Positions 9,354 through 17,666 of a DNA stretch of 64,000 nt are shown here, piece by piece. Below the pieces are notes generated by a model. The model was not told where the DNA came from. It did not search any database and was given only the letters and a program-made list of their open reading frames with translations. Location: contig CAVTEQ010000007.1 of NCBI GenBank assembly GCA_963733935.1, forward strand, positions 62,001 through 126,000, written 5' to 3'. Position numbers and translations under genes: made by a program. This DNA is from JAHFUA01 sp963733935. GTDB taxonomy: Bacteria; Acidobacteriota; Terriglobia; Terriglobales; Acidobacteriaceae. The number at the start of each line of letters is the position of its first letter. Position 1 is the first letter of the stretch.

Positions 9354-9758
9354 GTGAAAAATGTTTTGCTTGGATTGGCGCTTGTTCTGCCTCTTTGTCA
9401 GATAGCAGCGGCACAGGCTGGTATCGGAACTGTTTGCGTGGCAGCGAGGGCTGCCACTCCGTTTCGAGGACAGGTGATTCCTCCCACTGGTGAGGTTAGT
9501 TCCGGCGGCCTACGCGTCAAGATTGACAAGCGCCCGGCCGTGCCTTGGCCGCAGAGAAAGAGTCTCCAGATTGAGGGACTGGACCTTAACGAGCGACATC
9601 TCCTCGCGGTTATCGACTCCGGCGGCAAATCCGTGGAGTCAGTTTGGTTCCGATTTTCGGAGTACAAGAGCGCTGACCTGTGCATGGCATACGATGGATA
9701 CCAAGGAATTGGCTTGCAAGAGACGACGCGACGAACCCCGTGGTGTCACTGCAAATGA
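9354..9758 (+). CDS. Secreted hypothetical protein (134 aa)
   Basis: A GTG start at 9354 gives MKNVLLGLALVLPLCQIAAA, a good Sec signal peptide, followed by a beta-rich region of about 110 residues with four Cys (VCVAARA, DLCMAY, TPWCHC). The paired cysteines suggest a disulfide-stabilised periplasmic or extracellular protein. No family is recognised. It stands alone, convergent with the SDR gene. Confidence 0.6.
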   Translation: MKNVLLGLALVLPLCQIAAAQAGIGTVCVAARAATPFRGQVIPPTGEVSSGGLRVKIDKRPAVPWPQRKSLQIEGLDLNERHLLAVIDSGGKSVESVWFRFSEYKSADLCMAYDGYQGIGLQETTRRTPWCHCK

Positions 9759-9815
9759 GATGACTGGCGATAACAGGGGTTATCAACAATCCAGCTCTCC
9801 GCAACACGCAGGTTC

Positions 9816-10664
9816 TCAATCTATTTTGACCGCCTTGGCCACCAGCTTCTCGTAGAGCCGCCAGGGGAGCAGTGCGCGCAGCCAGCGCTGCAGGTGGGCA
9901 TCGAAGCCGATGCGGTAGCGCAGCTTGGGATTGGGATCGGCGGCGATGCGGGCGATCAGCCGCGCCACGACGATGGCATCGGCCTTATGCAGCTTCTTCG
10001 CCATCTCGGCGAAGCGCTCCCCGCGCTCGCGGTTGGGAGAATCGGCGCTGAACGCATCCTGGCCAATCTTCGCGTTGCGCTGCCAGATGTCGGTCCCGAA
10101 AGCGCCGGGCTCGACCAGCACCACGCGGATGCCCAGCGAGAAGGTCTCGAGGCGCAGCGCCTCGCTCCATCCTTCCAGGGCAAATTTCGACGCCGAATAG
10201 CTGCTGAGCACCGGCTGGCCGACTCGCCCGCTGATCGATGACACCATGATGATGTGCCCCGAACGCTGGCGGCGCATGACCGGCAGCACTGCCTTGGTCA
10301 TGGCTACGTGGCCGAAGAAGTTAGTGTCGAATTGTTGGCGGATCTCGGCCAGGCGCAGGTCTTCGACGAATCCGGCCATGGCGAAGCCGGCGTTGTTCAC
10401 CAGCACGTCGATGCGGCCGTGATCGCGCACCACGGCTTCGACCACCGCGGGGACCGTGTCGGTCTCAGTGATGTCCAGGCGGCGGACTTCAAGCTGCGCG
10501 GCGACTCCGGCGCGCTCGGCGGCTTCGTCGAGGCGCGCGCGGCGTCCGAGGTCGCGCATGGTGGCGACCACGCGATAGCCGCCACGGGCCAGCTCAATGG
10601 CGGTCAGCAGTCCGATGCCGCTGGAAGAGCCGGTGATAATGGCGATCTTTTGGGGCACAGTCAT
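9816..10664 (-). CDS. Short-chain dehydrogenase/reductase (SDR)
   Basis: Classical SDR oxidoreductase of 282 aa. The Rossmann NAD(P) motif TGSSSGIG is at residues 12-19, NNAG follows near residue 90 (VLVNNAGFAM), and the catalytic Ser and YxxxK appear as VSSISGRVGQ and SYSASKFALEG. An Arg close to the first strand (VVATMRDLGRR) favours NADP(H). The substrate cannot be deduced. The gene is divergent from the inositol-phosphate synthase gene, with a palindrome in the shared promoter space. Confidence 0.9.
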   Translation of the reverse strand: MTVPQKIAIITGSSSGIGLLTAIELARGGYRVVATMRDLGRRARLDEAAERAGVAAQLEVRRLDITETDTVPAVVEAVVRDHGRIDVLVNNAGFAMAGFVEDLRLAEIRQQFDTNFFGHVAMTKAVLPVMRRQRSGHIIMVSSISGRVGQPVLSSYSASKFALEGWSEALRLETFSLGIRVVLVEPGAFGTDIWQRNAKIGQDAFSADSPNRERGERFAEMAKKLHKADAIVVARLIARIAADPNPKLRYRIGFDAHLQRWLRALLPWRLYEKLVAKAVKID

Positions 10665-10669
10665 CCTGA

Positions 10670-10762
10670 TTGGGTAATTTGGTAATTTTGTAATTGGGTA
10701 ATTGATAAAGACCGGGGAGCGGTGTCAATTACCCACTTACCAAATCACCCAATTACTCAATC
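10670..10762. repeat. Word palindrome, AATTGGGTAATT type
   Basis: The left arm has near-tandem words TTGGGTAATTTGGTAATTTT and GTAATTGGGTAATTG. The right arm has CAATTACCCACTTACCAAAT and CACCCAATTACTCAAT. This AT-rich word contrasts with the GC-rich surroundings. The element lies between two divergent start codons (10664 and 10847), so here it is not downstream of a gene. Confidence 0.8.
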
Positions 10763-10846
10763 CCCTCCGGTTTGCAAATCCGCTCTCGATACGAGAAGAT
10801 AGCCCGTTTCTCCAATCAACTCTAATCGAGTAAGGGCCCATCATTC

Positions 10847-12185
10847 ATGGCGAAGCGGCAGACCGGCAAATCGAGCCACATCGAACCAGCCAAAGGCAAA
10901 CTAGGAGTCATGATCCCCGGCATGGGGGCGGTGGCGACCACGTTCGTCGCCGGGCGTGGAGGCCATCCGCAAGGGGCTGGCGAAGCCTATCGGCTCGCTC
11001 ACCCAGATGGGCACCATCCGCCTGGGGAAGCGCACCGACGCGCGCTCGCCCAAGGTCAAAGACTTCGTGCCGCTCGCCCGCCTCGACGACCTGGTCTTCA
11101 CCGGCTGGGACATCTACACCGACGACATGTACGCCGCGGCGCGCCACGCCGGCGTGCTCGAACGCGACATGCTCGACCAGATCAAGCCCTTCCTGCAATC
11201 GATCAAGCCGCGCCGGGCGGTGTTCGACCGCAACTACGTGCGCAAGCTCGATGGTCCCAACGTCAAGCGGGGCAAGCACAAGATGGACCTGGCCGAGCAG
11301 GTGCGCGCGGACATCCGCGAGTTCAAAAAGTCGTCGGGCGCGTCGCGCTTCATCATGATCTGGTGCGGCTCGACCGAGATCTTCCTGCGCCCAGGGACGG
11401 TGCACACCTCGCTGAAGGCGTTCGAGAAAGGCCTCGAGCAGAACGACGAAAACATCGCGCCCTCGATGATCTATGCCTACGCCGCCCTGAGCGAGGGCGT
11501 GCCCTTCGCCAACGGCGCTCCCAACCTGACGGTGGACATCCCGGTGATGCAGGAGCTCTCGCGGCGCAACCGCGCGCCCATCTGCGGCAAGGACTTCAAG
11601 ACCGGGCAAACGCTGATCAAGACCATCCTCGCGCCCGGATTCAAGGCGCGCATGCTGGGGCTGAGCGGCTGGTACTCAACCAATATTTTGGGCAACCGCG
11701 ACGGCGAAGTGCTCGACGATCCCGATTCGTTCAAGACCAAGGAAGAATCGAAGTTGGGCGTCCTGGAGCACATTCTGCAGCCGAAAATGTACCCCGACCT
11801 TTACGGCAACATTTTCCACAAGGTTCGCATTAACTATTACCCTCCTCGCGGTGATAACAAAGAGGGTTGGGACAATATCGATATCTTCGGCTGGCTCGGC
11901 TATCCGATGCAGATCAAGGTGGACTTCCTCTGCCGCGATTCGATCCTGGCGGCGCCCATCGTGCTCGATCTCGTGCTCTTTCTCGATCTGGCGCAGCGCA
12001 CACCGGAGCTGCGAGGGCTCGGCATCCAGGAGTGGCTCAGCTTCTACTTCAAGTCGCCCATGACAGCGCCGGGGCTGTACCCGGAGCACGATCTCTTCAT
12101 TCAGTCCATGAAGCTGAAGAACACGCTGCGCCACCTGAAGGGCGAGGCGCTGATTACGCATCTGGGGCTGGAATACTACGACTGA
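10847..12185 (+). CDS. ino1: Inositol-3-phosphate synthase (apparent +1 frameshift)
   Basis: Converts glucose-6-phosphate to inositol-3-phosphate with NAD, supplying inositol for phospholipids or solutes. The NAD-binding start (GKLGVMIPGMGAVATTFVAG) is in the first frame; the rest begins in the next frame as VEAIRKGLAKPIGSLTQMG. Dropping one G of the GGG at 10952-10954 joins them. Family features include GWDIYTDDMY, the central APNLTVDIPVM region, and LSGWYSTNILGNRDG near the substrate site. The repaired length of about 445 aa is typical of the bacterial/archaeal enzyme. Confidence 0.93.
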
Positions 12186-12284
12186 AGTGGAAAGTGCAAA
12201 GTGGTAAGTGGTAAGTAAGCCCTGTGCGCCTGGCCTTCCCTGCGTACTTTCCACTTTCCACTTCCCACTTTCCACTATCTGGCG
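12186..12284. repeat. Word palindrome, AGTGGAAAGTGG type
   Basis: The left arm has GAAGTGGAAAGTGCAAAGTGG and GTAAGTGGTAAGTAAG-type words. The right arm has complementary TACTTTCCACTTTCCAC and TTCCCACTTTCCACT words. It begins immediately after the ino1 stop codon (12185) and ends about 16 bases before the next start, again filling an entire intergenic space. Confidence 0.85.
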
Positions 12285-12299
12285 GCATCCTACGAGTTG

Positions 12300-12671
12300 A
12301 TGGGACGTCTGGCGCTGCTTACGTTCATCTTGGCGATTAGCGCAGCCGCCTTCGCCGGCACGCCCGGCATCTTCCAGGGCCGGGTTTACCAGGACGCGAA
12401 GCCGACCCCGGGCTGGATTTATGTGCAATCTCGCAACGGCATGATGCGCAAGGTAGATGTTTCGCGGGCGCGGGTGACGTATTCATCGTCGGTGGCGGCA
12501 GCGGACAGGGCCACTGATCCCGCGCAGGATCTAGCCCCTGGGGCCGAGGTGCGGGTCACGGCCGAGCAGGACGCAGCCGGGGAATGGCGCGCCAGCCGGG
12601 TAGAGATCATCCAAATCCGGCGCCACCAGCTCCAGAGCGGCGCCCGGGACGGTCCCCGCAAGGCGCTGTAA
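12300..12671 (+). CDS. Secreted hypothetical protein (123 aa)
   Basis: From the ATG at 12300 the protein begins with a signal peptide (MGRLALLTFILAISAAAFAG) and continues with a small beta-rich domain (GIFQGRVYQDAKPTPGWIYV, then a DUF5666-like VRVTAEQDAAGEWRASRVEI segment). A TTG one codon upstream could also initiate. The function is not recognised; the OB-like second half resembles small periplasmic binding or assembly domains, which is only an impression. Confidence 0.55.
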   Translation: MGRLALLTFILAISAAAFAGTPGIFQGRVYQDAKPTPGWIYVQSRNGMMRKVDVSRARVTYSSSVAAADRATDPAQDLAPGAEVRVTAEQDAAGEWRASRVEIIQIRRHQLQSGARDGPRKAL

Positions 12672-12814
12672 GTTCTGACAAATATCAATCTCTGGGTAAC
12701 TCAGGCGGCTCTTTCTGCGTCTAATGATCGGAAGGCAATCCCCCTAGATATTGCGTCGACGGTAGTATAATGAGCGCGACCCCCCTACCGAGGATGTTAA
12801 TAGGGAGTTCCCCA

Positions 12815-14068
12815 ATGAAGGTCCGAGCCATCGCCTCCGCGATCGTTGTGTTCTTGTCCCTGAGTGCGTTCCTGTTTGCCCAGGACACGCAGAAGACGCC
12901 TGCACCGGTCAGCACGGCGCCCGCCGCCAGCACAGGTGCGCCTGCGGAAGGCCAGGACGCGGGCTCAACGCCAGCAGACAAAGATTCCAGTGCGCCGGCC
13001 GCAGCTCAGGACACCCAGCCGGCAAGCGCGGGCCAGGATACGAGCCTTGCGCCCGCCAGCACCGACTCCGCCCCGCCGCCCGCGCCTTCCAGCGACAGCA
13101 CGTTTGAAAAGAGCAGGAACATCAAGGCGGGCAGCAAGGACGACGTTGACGCCATCGGCAACCGCAACATGGGCGGCAAAGGCCTGGGCAACTGGTACTC
13201 ACTGGAGAAGGAAATCCGCATGGGCAAGGAATACGCCATGCAGGTGGAGCAGAGCGTCCGGCTGGTGCAGGACCCGGTGGTGAATGAGTACGTGAACCGC
13301 ATCGGGCAGAACCTGGTGCGCAACTCCGACGCCAAGGTTCCGTTCACCATCAAGGTGATCGACGACGATTCCATCAATGCCTTCGCGCTGCCCGGCGGAT
13401 TCTTCTACGTGAATTCGGGTCTGATTCTCGCGGCAGATAACGAATCCGAGATGGCGGGCGTGATGGCGCACGAGATCTCGCACGTGTGTGCGCGCCACGC
13501 CACGCGCCAGCTGACGCGGGCGCAACTGGCCAACTTCGCAACCATCCCGCTGATCTTCATGGGCGGCGGCATTGGCTATGCCATCAGCTCGGCGGCCGGG
13601 CTGGCGCTGCCGCTGACGTTCCTCTCCTTCTCCCGCGGCTTCGAGGCCGAGGCCGATTACCTCGGCATTGAGTACATGTACAAGACGGGCTACGATCCGC
13701 AATCGTTCGTCGCCTTCTTCGAGAAGGTACAGGCGAAGGAGAAGAAGAAGCCGGGCTCGCTGGCCAAGGCGTTCGCCACCCACCCGCAGACTCCAGACCG
13801 CATTGCCAAGAGCCAGGAAGAGATCAACAAGATCCTGCCGCCGCGTCCGGAGTACATCCTGGACACCTCCGAGTTCCAGGACGTCAAGGCGCGTCTGGCG
13901 TCGATCGAGAACCGCCGCAAGCTGAATGACGACAAGGACAAGAGCCGTCCGACGCTGCGCCGCACCGCAAGCGACAAACAGCCCACCAGCAGCAATGGAG
14001 ACAGCAGCGACTCCAGCAGCAGCAAATCGGATGATGACCGTCCGACGCTGAAGCGGCGCGATCAGTAG
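12815..14068 (+). CDS. M48 family metalloprotease
   Basis: Periplasmic zinc protease related to BepA/LoiP-type M48 peptidases involved in outer-membrane protein quality control. The ATG at 12815 follows AGGGAG and starts a signal peptide (MKVRAIASAIVVFLSLSAFL). A Pro/Ala/Ser-rich low-complexity linker (about residues 25-105) precedes the catalytic domain. The zinc site is VMAHEISHVCARH (HExxH), with the third ligand Glu in GFEAEADYLG. The C-terminus is a charged Ser/Asp-rich tail. A strong terminator follows. The total length is 417 aa. Confidence 0.92.
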   Translation: MKVRAIASAIVVFLSLSAFLFAQDTQKTPAPVSTAPAASTGAPAEGQDAGSTPADKDSSAPAAAQDTQPASAGQDTSLAPASTDSAPPPAPSSDSTFEKSRNIKAGSKDDVDAIGNRNMGGKGLGNWYSLEKEIRMGKEYAMQVEQSVRLVQDPVVNEYVNRIGQNLVRNSDAKVPFTIKVIDDDSINAFALPGGFFYVNSGLILAADNESEMAGVMAHEISHVCARHATRQLTRAQLANFATIPLIFMGGGIGYAISSAAGLALPLTFLSFSRGFEAEADYLGIEYMYKTGYDPQSFVAFFEKVQAKEKKKPGSLAKAFATHPQTPDRIAKSQEEINKILPPRPEYILDTSEFQDVKARLASIENRRKLNDDKDKSRPTLRRTASDKQPTSSNGDSSDSSSSKSDDDRPTLKRRDQ

Positions 14069-14087
14069 TAATCAGCGCAAGACAGTA

Positions 14088-14120
14088 AAGAACGCCGGCC
14101 ATCCGCCGGCGTTCTTTTTT
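14088..14120 (+). terminator. Rho-independent terminator after the M48 protease
   Basis: AAGAACGCCGGC-ATCC-GCCGGCGTTC is a near-perfect stem followed by TTTTTT, about 20 bases beyond the protease stop. Confidence 0.92.
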
Positions 14121-14281
14121 CCCTCACAAATTCTTCCTGATCGCGATCGGACGACATTACTGCCGTAACCGGCCAATCCACTCTGGATCACATCGCGACC
14201 TCAGCGTACGCAGCATGGTGGACGATAAAGAGAGGTGCGAGGTGTCAATGCCGGAGTGCTTCCTGGATTGTACGGGCCTGA

Positions 14282-14557
14282 ATTAAAGAGGCAAGCTTCG
14301 ACTTGGTACTGATGGACATTCAGATGCCGGACATGGACGGGTTCGAGGCCGCCCGGGCCATCCGGACACAGGAAACAACAATCGGCGGCCACATGCCCAT
14401 CATTGCGCTCACCGCTCATGCTTTGAGGGGTGACAGGGAGCGCTGCATCGCTGCCGGCATGGACGGTTATCTCTCTAAGCCCGTCCGGCTGGATGAACTC
14501 TCGAAGGAGATCCAGAGGACACTGAACTCACTGCAAGCGCCGCAGTCTGCTATTTGA
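14282..14557 (+). pseudogene. Truncated response-regulator receiver domain
   Basis: Only the second half of a receiver domain is present: SFDLVLMDIQMPDMDGFEA contains the phosphoacceptor Asp, IIALTAHAL has the conserved Thr/Ala switch region, and GYLSKPVRLDEL has the conserved Lys. The first two beta strands with the acidic pair are missing, because an in-frame TGA at 14279 closes the frame and nothing upstream restores it. The pattern (ARAIRTQE, MDGYLSKPV) is that of the receiver of a hybrid histidine kinase. It is best read as a relic; expression from the TTG at 14303 cannot be excluded. Confidence 0.75.
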
Positions 14558-14628
14558 ACTATTTTCCCAGAGGGGATCAGGAAAGAACCTTCTCCGCTGG
14601 GCGCTCGCCCAGGGGTCGAGGCGCGGCC

Positions 14629-14862
14629 TCACTTCCCCACGTAGGACTCGACCGGCTCGGCGATGCTTGCCACTTCATCCGCCGCGGAAACCACCTTCAT
14701 GCTCTTCCAGTCGTAGGGCAATTCCTTGCCGCAATCCAGGCAGACCACGTAAGTTCCAGTCACCGATGCTGCCACGGAACGTCCGCTGCGCTTGATAGTC
14801 CGGGGAAAACTGTAGTTCTTGTGCCAGCAGCCGAACAGTGCATTCAAGACATTCGAAAGCAT
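14629..14862 (-). CDS. Small hypothetical protein with CxxC (77 aa)
   Basis: Starts MLSNVLNALFGCWHKNYSFP and contains VVCLDCGKELPYDW. Cys12/His14 with the later CxxC could make a small metal site, but this is inference. The combination of Cys-Trp-His near the start and CLDCGKELPYDW looks like a conserved small protein family. The ATG is clean and the composition protein-like. No function assigned. Confidence 0.65.
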   Translation of the reverse strand: MLSNVLNALFGCWHKNYSFPRTIKRSGRSVAASVTGTYVVCLDCGKELPYDWKSMKVVSAADEVASIAEPVESYVGK

Positions 14863-15208
14863 CTACCACACTCCTCGTCTGGGCCCGGATTCCGTCCCAT
14901 CCGTACTGGTGGTGGAGAACCTCTTTACTGAATCTCACAACTTAGATTCAAGAACACGGAAAAGGGTTCGACAGTTGTGGTCCCCTCGGTAACTTTGCGG
15001 CTGGAAGTCTGCCACACTTAATCTTTTTTCGCTCAGTGGAAAACAGGCAATGGCGGCAAAAGCGGTTTCGAATTGAGAAAAAATTGTGGAGGGCTTCCGC
15101 AACACTCTGCCCGCCCGCAGGTTGCGTTGTAATCTCCCACCCACGCTTGAGGTCCCACTCGCAGGATATTGAAAACCGGAGCCGGCGCTCATGAAAAGCC
15201 GAAGAAAA
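14863..15208. other. Intergenic stretch, no gene recognised
   Basis: About 345 bases upstream of the CxxC protein gene and downstream of the anti-sigma gene. A minus-strand frame of 85 codons (14935-15192) is open, but its composition is not protein-like and it has no ribosome binding site. The stretch presumably holds the promoter for the gene at 14862; no clear box was identified. Confidence 0.4.
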
Positions 15209-15460
15209 CTACGTGGTGGACCGTTTTTTCTTGGCCACGCACTTGCTCAGGATAGCTACTTCTAGCCGGGAGCGCAGTTCGTCGGGAAGTTCGTAGAGCT
15301 GGGAATCGCGATAGATCTCGATGGTCTTCTTGGTGGTGTTGCAGACGACGTAGCAGTTGTGGCACCAGGCAAGATGGTCTTCCAACTCCGCGCGTGTGCT
15401 GCCATCAATGGTTTCGTCCAGATAATCGGTTAGTTCTTTAAGGAAGTCCGCGCAGGTCAC
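15209..15460 (-). CDS. Anti-sigma factor, zf-HC2 (ZAS) domain
   Basis: An 83-aa protein with the zinc-binding anti-sigma motif H29-x3-C33-x2-C36 (HLAWCHNC) plus an N-terminal Cys3. It is a free-standing cytosolic ZAS domain without a transmembrane segment, so it would respond to an internal signal such as redox state rather than an envelope one. It overlaps the sigma factor gene by four bases (ATGA), which indicates co-expression and a partner relationship. Confidence 0.88.
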   Translation of the reverse strand: MTCADFLKELTDYLDETIDGSTRAELEDHLAWCHNCYVVCNTTKKTIEIYRDSQLYELPDELRSRLEVAILSKCVAKKKRSTT

Positions 15461-16110
15461 TTTTTACCGTCTCCGCCCTTGGCTTGCCTGAAATACTTGC
15501 TCAGCCGTTCTCGCAACTGCAACCGCGCCCGCAGCAGTCTCGACTTCACCGCGGGGATGCTCAGCTCCAGGGCTTCGGCCGCTTCTTCGGTCGAGAGGCC
15601 CTCCACGTCCCGCAGCACGAACACCGTGCGAAAGCTGGCGGGCAGCCCCTGAATGGTCTTGCGCAGGATCTCTCTCAGCTCGCCTTGCTTGTAGAGCTGC
15701 TCCGGATTGGGAGACCAGTCCGCGACTTCGCGCGGCATGGTGTCCTCTTCCGTCTCGATGTCCTCATCGAGCGAGACCGTGCGATCGGAGCGGCGGCGTC
15801 GCAACTTCATCAGCGACTCGTTCACCGCGATCCGAACCAGCCAGGTGTAGAACTTTGAGTTCCCCTGGAACTGCTCCAGGTTTCCGTACGCCTTCAGGAA
15901 CGCATCCTGCACCACGTCTTCCGCATCCTCGCGATTCTGCGTAATGTGCTGCGCGATGCGAAAGATGTTCCGGTCGTAGCGCTTGACCAACTGCTCGAAC
16001 GCCGATACGTCGCCGCCCTTGGCGGCGTTGACCAGCGCCATCTCGTCGGTGGCTGCGTCTCTTACCTTCTGTTCGATGATAGCCATGGTCTCAGGATGCA
16101 ACTTTTCCAA
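15457..16110 (-). CDS. ECF RNA polymerase sigma factor
   Basis: Sigma-70 family ECF factor of 217 aa. Region 2 spans about residues 35-105 (FEQLVKRYDRNIFRIA, EDVVQDAFLKAY, FYTWLVRIAVNESL) and region 4 about 150-205 (LPASFRTVFVLRDVEGLS, IPAVKSRLLRARLQLRE). The TTG at 16110 has a GGAGAG nine bases upstream and is favoured; the ATG at 16086 has no such site. It overlaps the ZAS anti-sigma gene by four bases. A dedicated target promoter could not be identified. Confidence 0.93.
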   Translation of the reverse strand: MEKLHPETMAIIEQKVRDAATDEMALVNAAKGGDVSAFEQLVKRYDRNIFRIAQHITQNREDAEDVVQDAFLKAYGNLEQFQGNSKFYTWLVRIAVNESLMKLRRRRSDRTVSLDEDIETEEDTMPREVADWSPNPEQLYKQGELREILRKTIQGLPASFRTVFVLRDVEGLSTEEAAEALELSIPAVKSRLLRARLQLRERLSKYFRQAKGGDGKK

Positions 16111-16417
16111 TAGTCAATCTCTCCATTGTAACCCGTTCCGGGAGGCGTCGGCGAGCCCCCGCGCACGTCCGCACTTCTGCTGTACGTAAACCGATATCCT
16201 TTGGACGTATTCCCGGCGCATTAGTTGGCGAGGAAAACAATACCAGAGACGTCGCGGCCACAGGCGTGCCCGTGTTCAATCCCTGGGTATAAAAATCCCC
16301 TTGGCGAAACCGGCCCCTCGATCCCAGACAGGCTGCCCTTGTCTAGGGCACCCCGACATGTGCGAAGGTTACCTGGCCCACCCGCCCAGTTTCCTAGAAG
16401 CGCAAGGACAACGGTCC

Positions 16418-17032
16418 ATGGCGGAGCGACCGGAAGACTACACTATTGCCGGACCGCTTTTTGGCAGGTTCCGCGATAGAATGCCCCACATGGCGAGAGC
16501 ATTACCGGCTTTGGAGAAATCGGCGAGAAAGGCGAGACCGTATTGCTTCGTCTGCTATTCATCACGAGAGCCGCACATCGATTTGTTGATCGAATGTCTG
16601 CGGATCGTGTTCACCAAGCATTTCGACTTAAGACTGGCGCCATCCGACCTCGAATCCGGTTCCAGCCAGAGAGCCGAGATTATGAATTTGATTCGCAACT
16701 GCGCCTTCGCCGTTGTTGCCATCGACGGGTTGCGGCCCAATGTGGTTTTTGAATTTGGCGCCTTACATGCGCACGGCAAGCCCGTGATCTTCATCAAGGA
16801 ACAAAACGCAGAGGTCGATATCCGGAACTACTATCGGGATCCGGCAGGGCTCGTGATCAACCCTGTTAGCATTGATCTAGACCACCAATTGTCGGATGCG
16901 AAGGACCTTAACTATGCAATTTGGAATCGTTTCTCAGTCCAGGCCACTGTAAAAACGGTTTGGTCCGAATATCTAAAGAAAAGACACGATATCAGCTCGT
17001 TTGTTGATATTCCTGAGCCAGAGCTATGGTGA
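16418..17032 (+). CDS. Nucleoside deoxyribosyltransferase/TIR-like protein
   Basis: A 204-aa cytosolic protein with a single alpha/beta domain starting at ARPYCFVCYSS. The signature LRPNVVFEFGALHAHGKPVI aligns by eye with the NPNVxYELGxAHAxGKPVI motif of nucleoside 2-deoxyribosyltransferase-like and TIR-like nucleotide-processing proteins. The Glu of FEFG would be the catalytic acid, and SSQRAEIMNLIRNCAFAVVA precedes it as expected. Such domains often act as NAD- or nucleotide-degrading effectors in immunity. The start at 16418 is chosen for an AAGGA at 16403. The stop overlaps the next start by seven bases. Function is inferred from motif shape only. Confidence 0.6.
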   Translation: MAERPEDYTIAGPLFGRFRDRMPHMARALPALEKSARKARPYCFVCYSSREPHIDLLIECLRIVFTKHFDLRLAPSDLESGSSQRAEIMNLIRNCAFAVVAIDGLRPNVVFEFGALHAHGKPVIFIKEQNAEVDIRNYYRDPAGLVINPVSIDLDHQLSDAKDLNYAIWNRFSVQATVKTVWSEYLKKRHDISSFVDIPEPELW

Positions 17033-17388
17033 CGCAGCAGCAAAGAAAGCCCTTCGTCTATGGGAAATTCCGCTGGGGGCCAGAAAGTGCGAATTTTGGG
17101 TCCCGGGACAGACTTGCGATTGAAGTTTTGCGTGAGTTTTCAGCGACGGAGTTCGTTGGAAAATTGTATTTGATGACTGGGTCGCCGTTAGTGTGGGTCC
17201 CTGCCGACATGCACACGGCTCAGGCACAGGAGTGGTACAAGTGGTATACGCGGATGCCGAAAGGCATGCGTGAGAAGGGGACCGGCTTCTTCTTCGATGT
17301 GGAAGGTTCAGGAAAATGGACGGTCTTGTACCTCCGGGGAGAAAGCGATGACGCTGGTCCGTACATTGCAGTTGCGTTGCGCTACTAG
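17026..17388 (+). CDS. Unknown protein coupled to the deoxyribosyltransferase/TIR-like gene (120 aa)
   Basis: The ATG at 17026 overlaps the upstream stop (17030-17032), so translation is probably coupled. The protein is rich in aromatic residues (FVYGKFRWGPES, QEWYKWYTRMPKGM, GTGFFFDVEG) and predicted beta strands (KWTVLYLRGE, AGPYIAVALRY), with no membrane segment and no motif I recognise. The fixed overlap suggests it works with the upstream protein, for example as an inhibitor, sensor or partner; this is inference. Confidence 0.62.
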   Translation: MVTQQQRKPFVYGKFRWGPESANFGSRDRLAIEVLREFSATEFVGKLYLMTGSPLVWVPADMHTAQAQEWYKWYTRMPKGMREKGTGFFFDVEGSGKWTVLYLRGESDDAGPYIAVALRY

Positions 17389-17489
17389 GGTGACGGGCCT
17401 CGCTATTAATCGACCGCAGTTCGTTTTTGCAAGAAACTAGCTGAGTCAGCCTTGTTTCGCGGGATCACTTGTCTTTGCTCCAACGCGGG

Positions 17490-17585
17490 TGGGGCCGGAT
17501 ACCCCACCCTGGCCCGGGGTCCGCAGCAAGGTTCGCCGGTTTTGCCAAGGGTGGGTATTGCGGCTCCCTGGCCAGTGGCCCTTTC
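17490..17585. repeat. CCACCCTGGC/GCCAAGGGTGGG inverted repeat upstream of aroF
   Basis: CCCCACCCTGGCCCGGGG (about 17500-17518) faces GCCAAGGGTGGG (about 17542-17553), followed by GGCCAGTGGCC. This resembles the repeat inside the nth 5' region and is probably a second copy of the same element. It lies in the 278-base gap before the DAHP synthase gene. Confidence 0.5.
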
Positions 17586-17666
17586 CCACCGGACGCGCCG
17601 GCTTCCCCTCCATCCTGGCAACTGGCAACTGCGGTAAACTATGGGGTCTTTCCGAGGGGTCCAGCC

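Noticed and set aside
14935..15192. 85-codon minus-strand frame
   Set aside because: No ribosome binding site and unnatural composition; left as intergenic.
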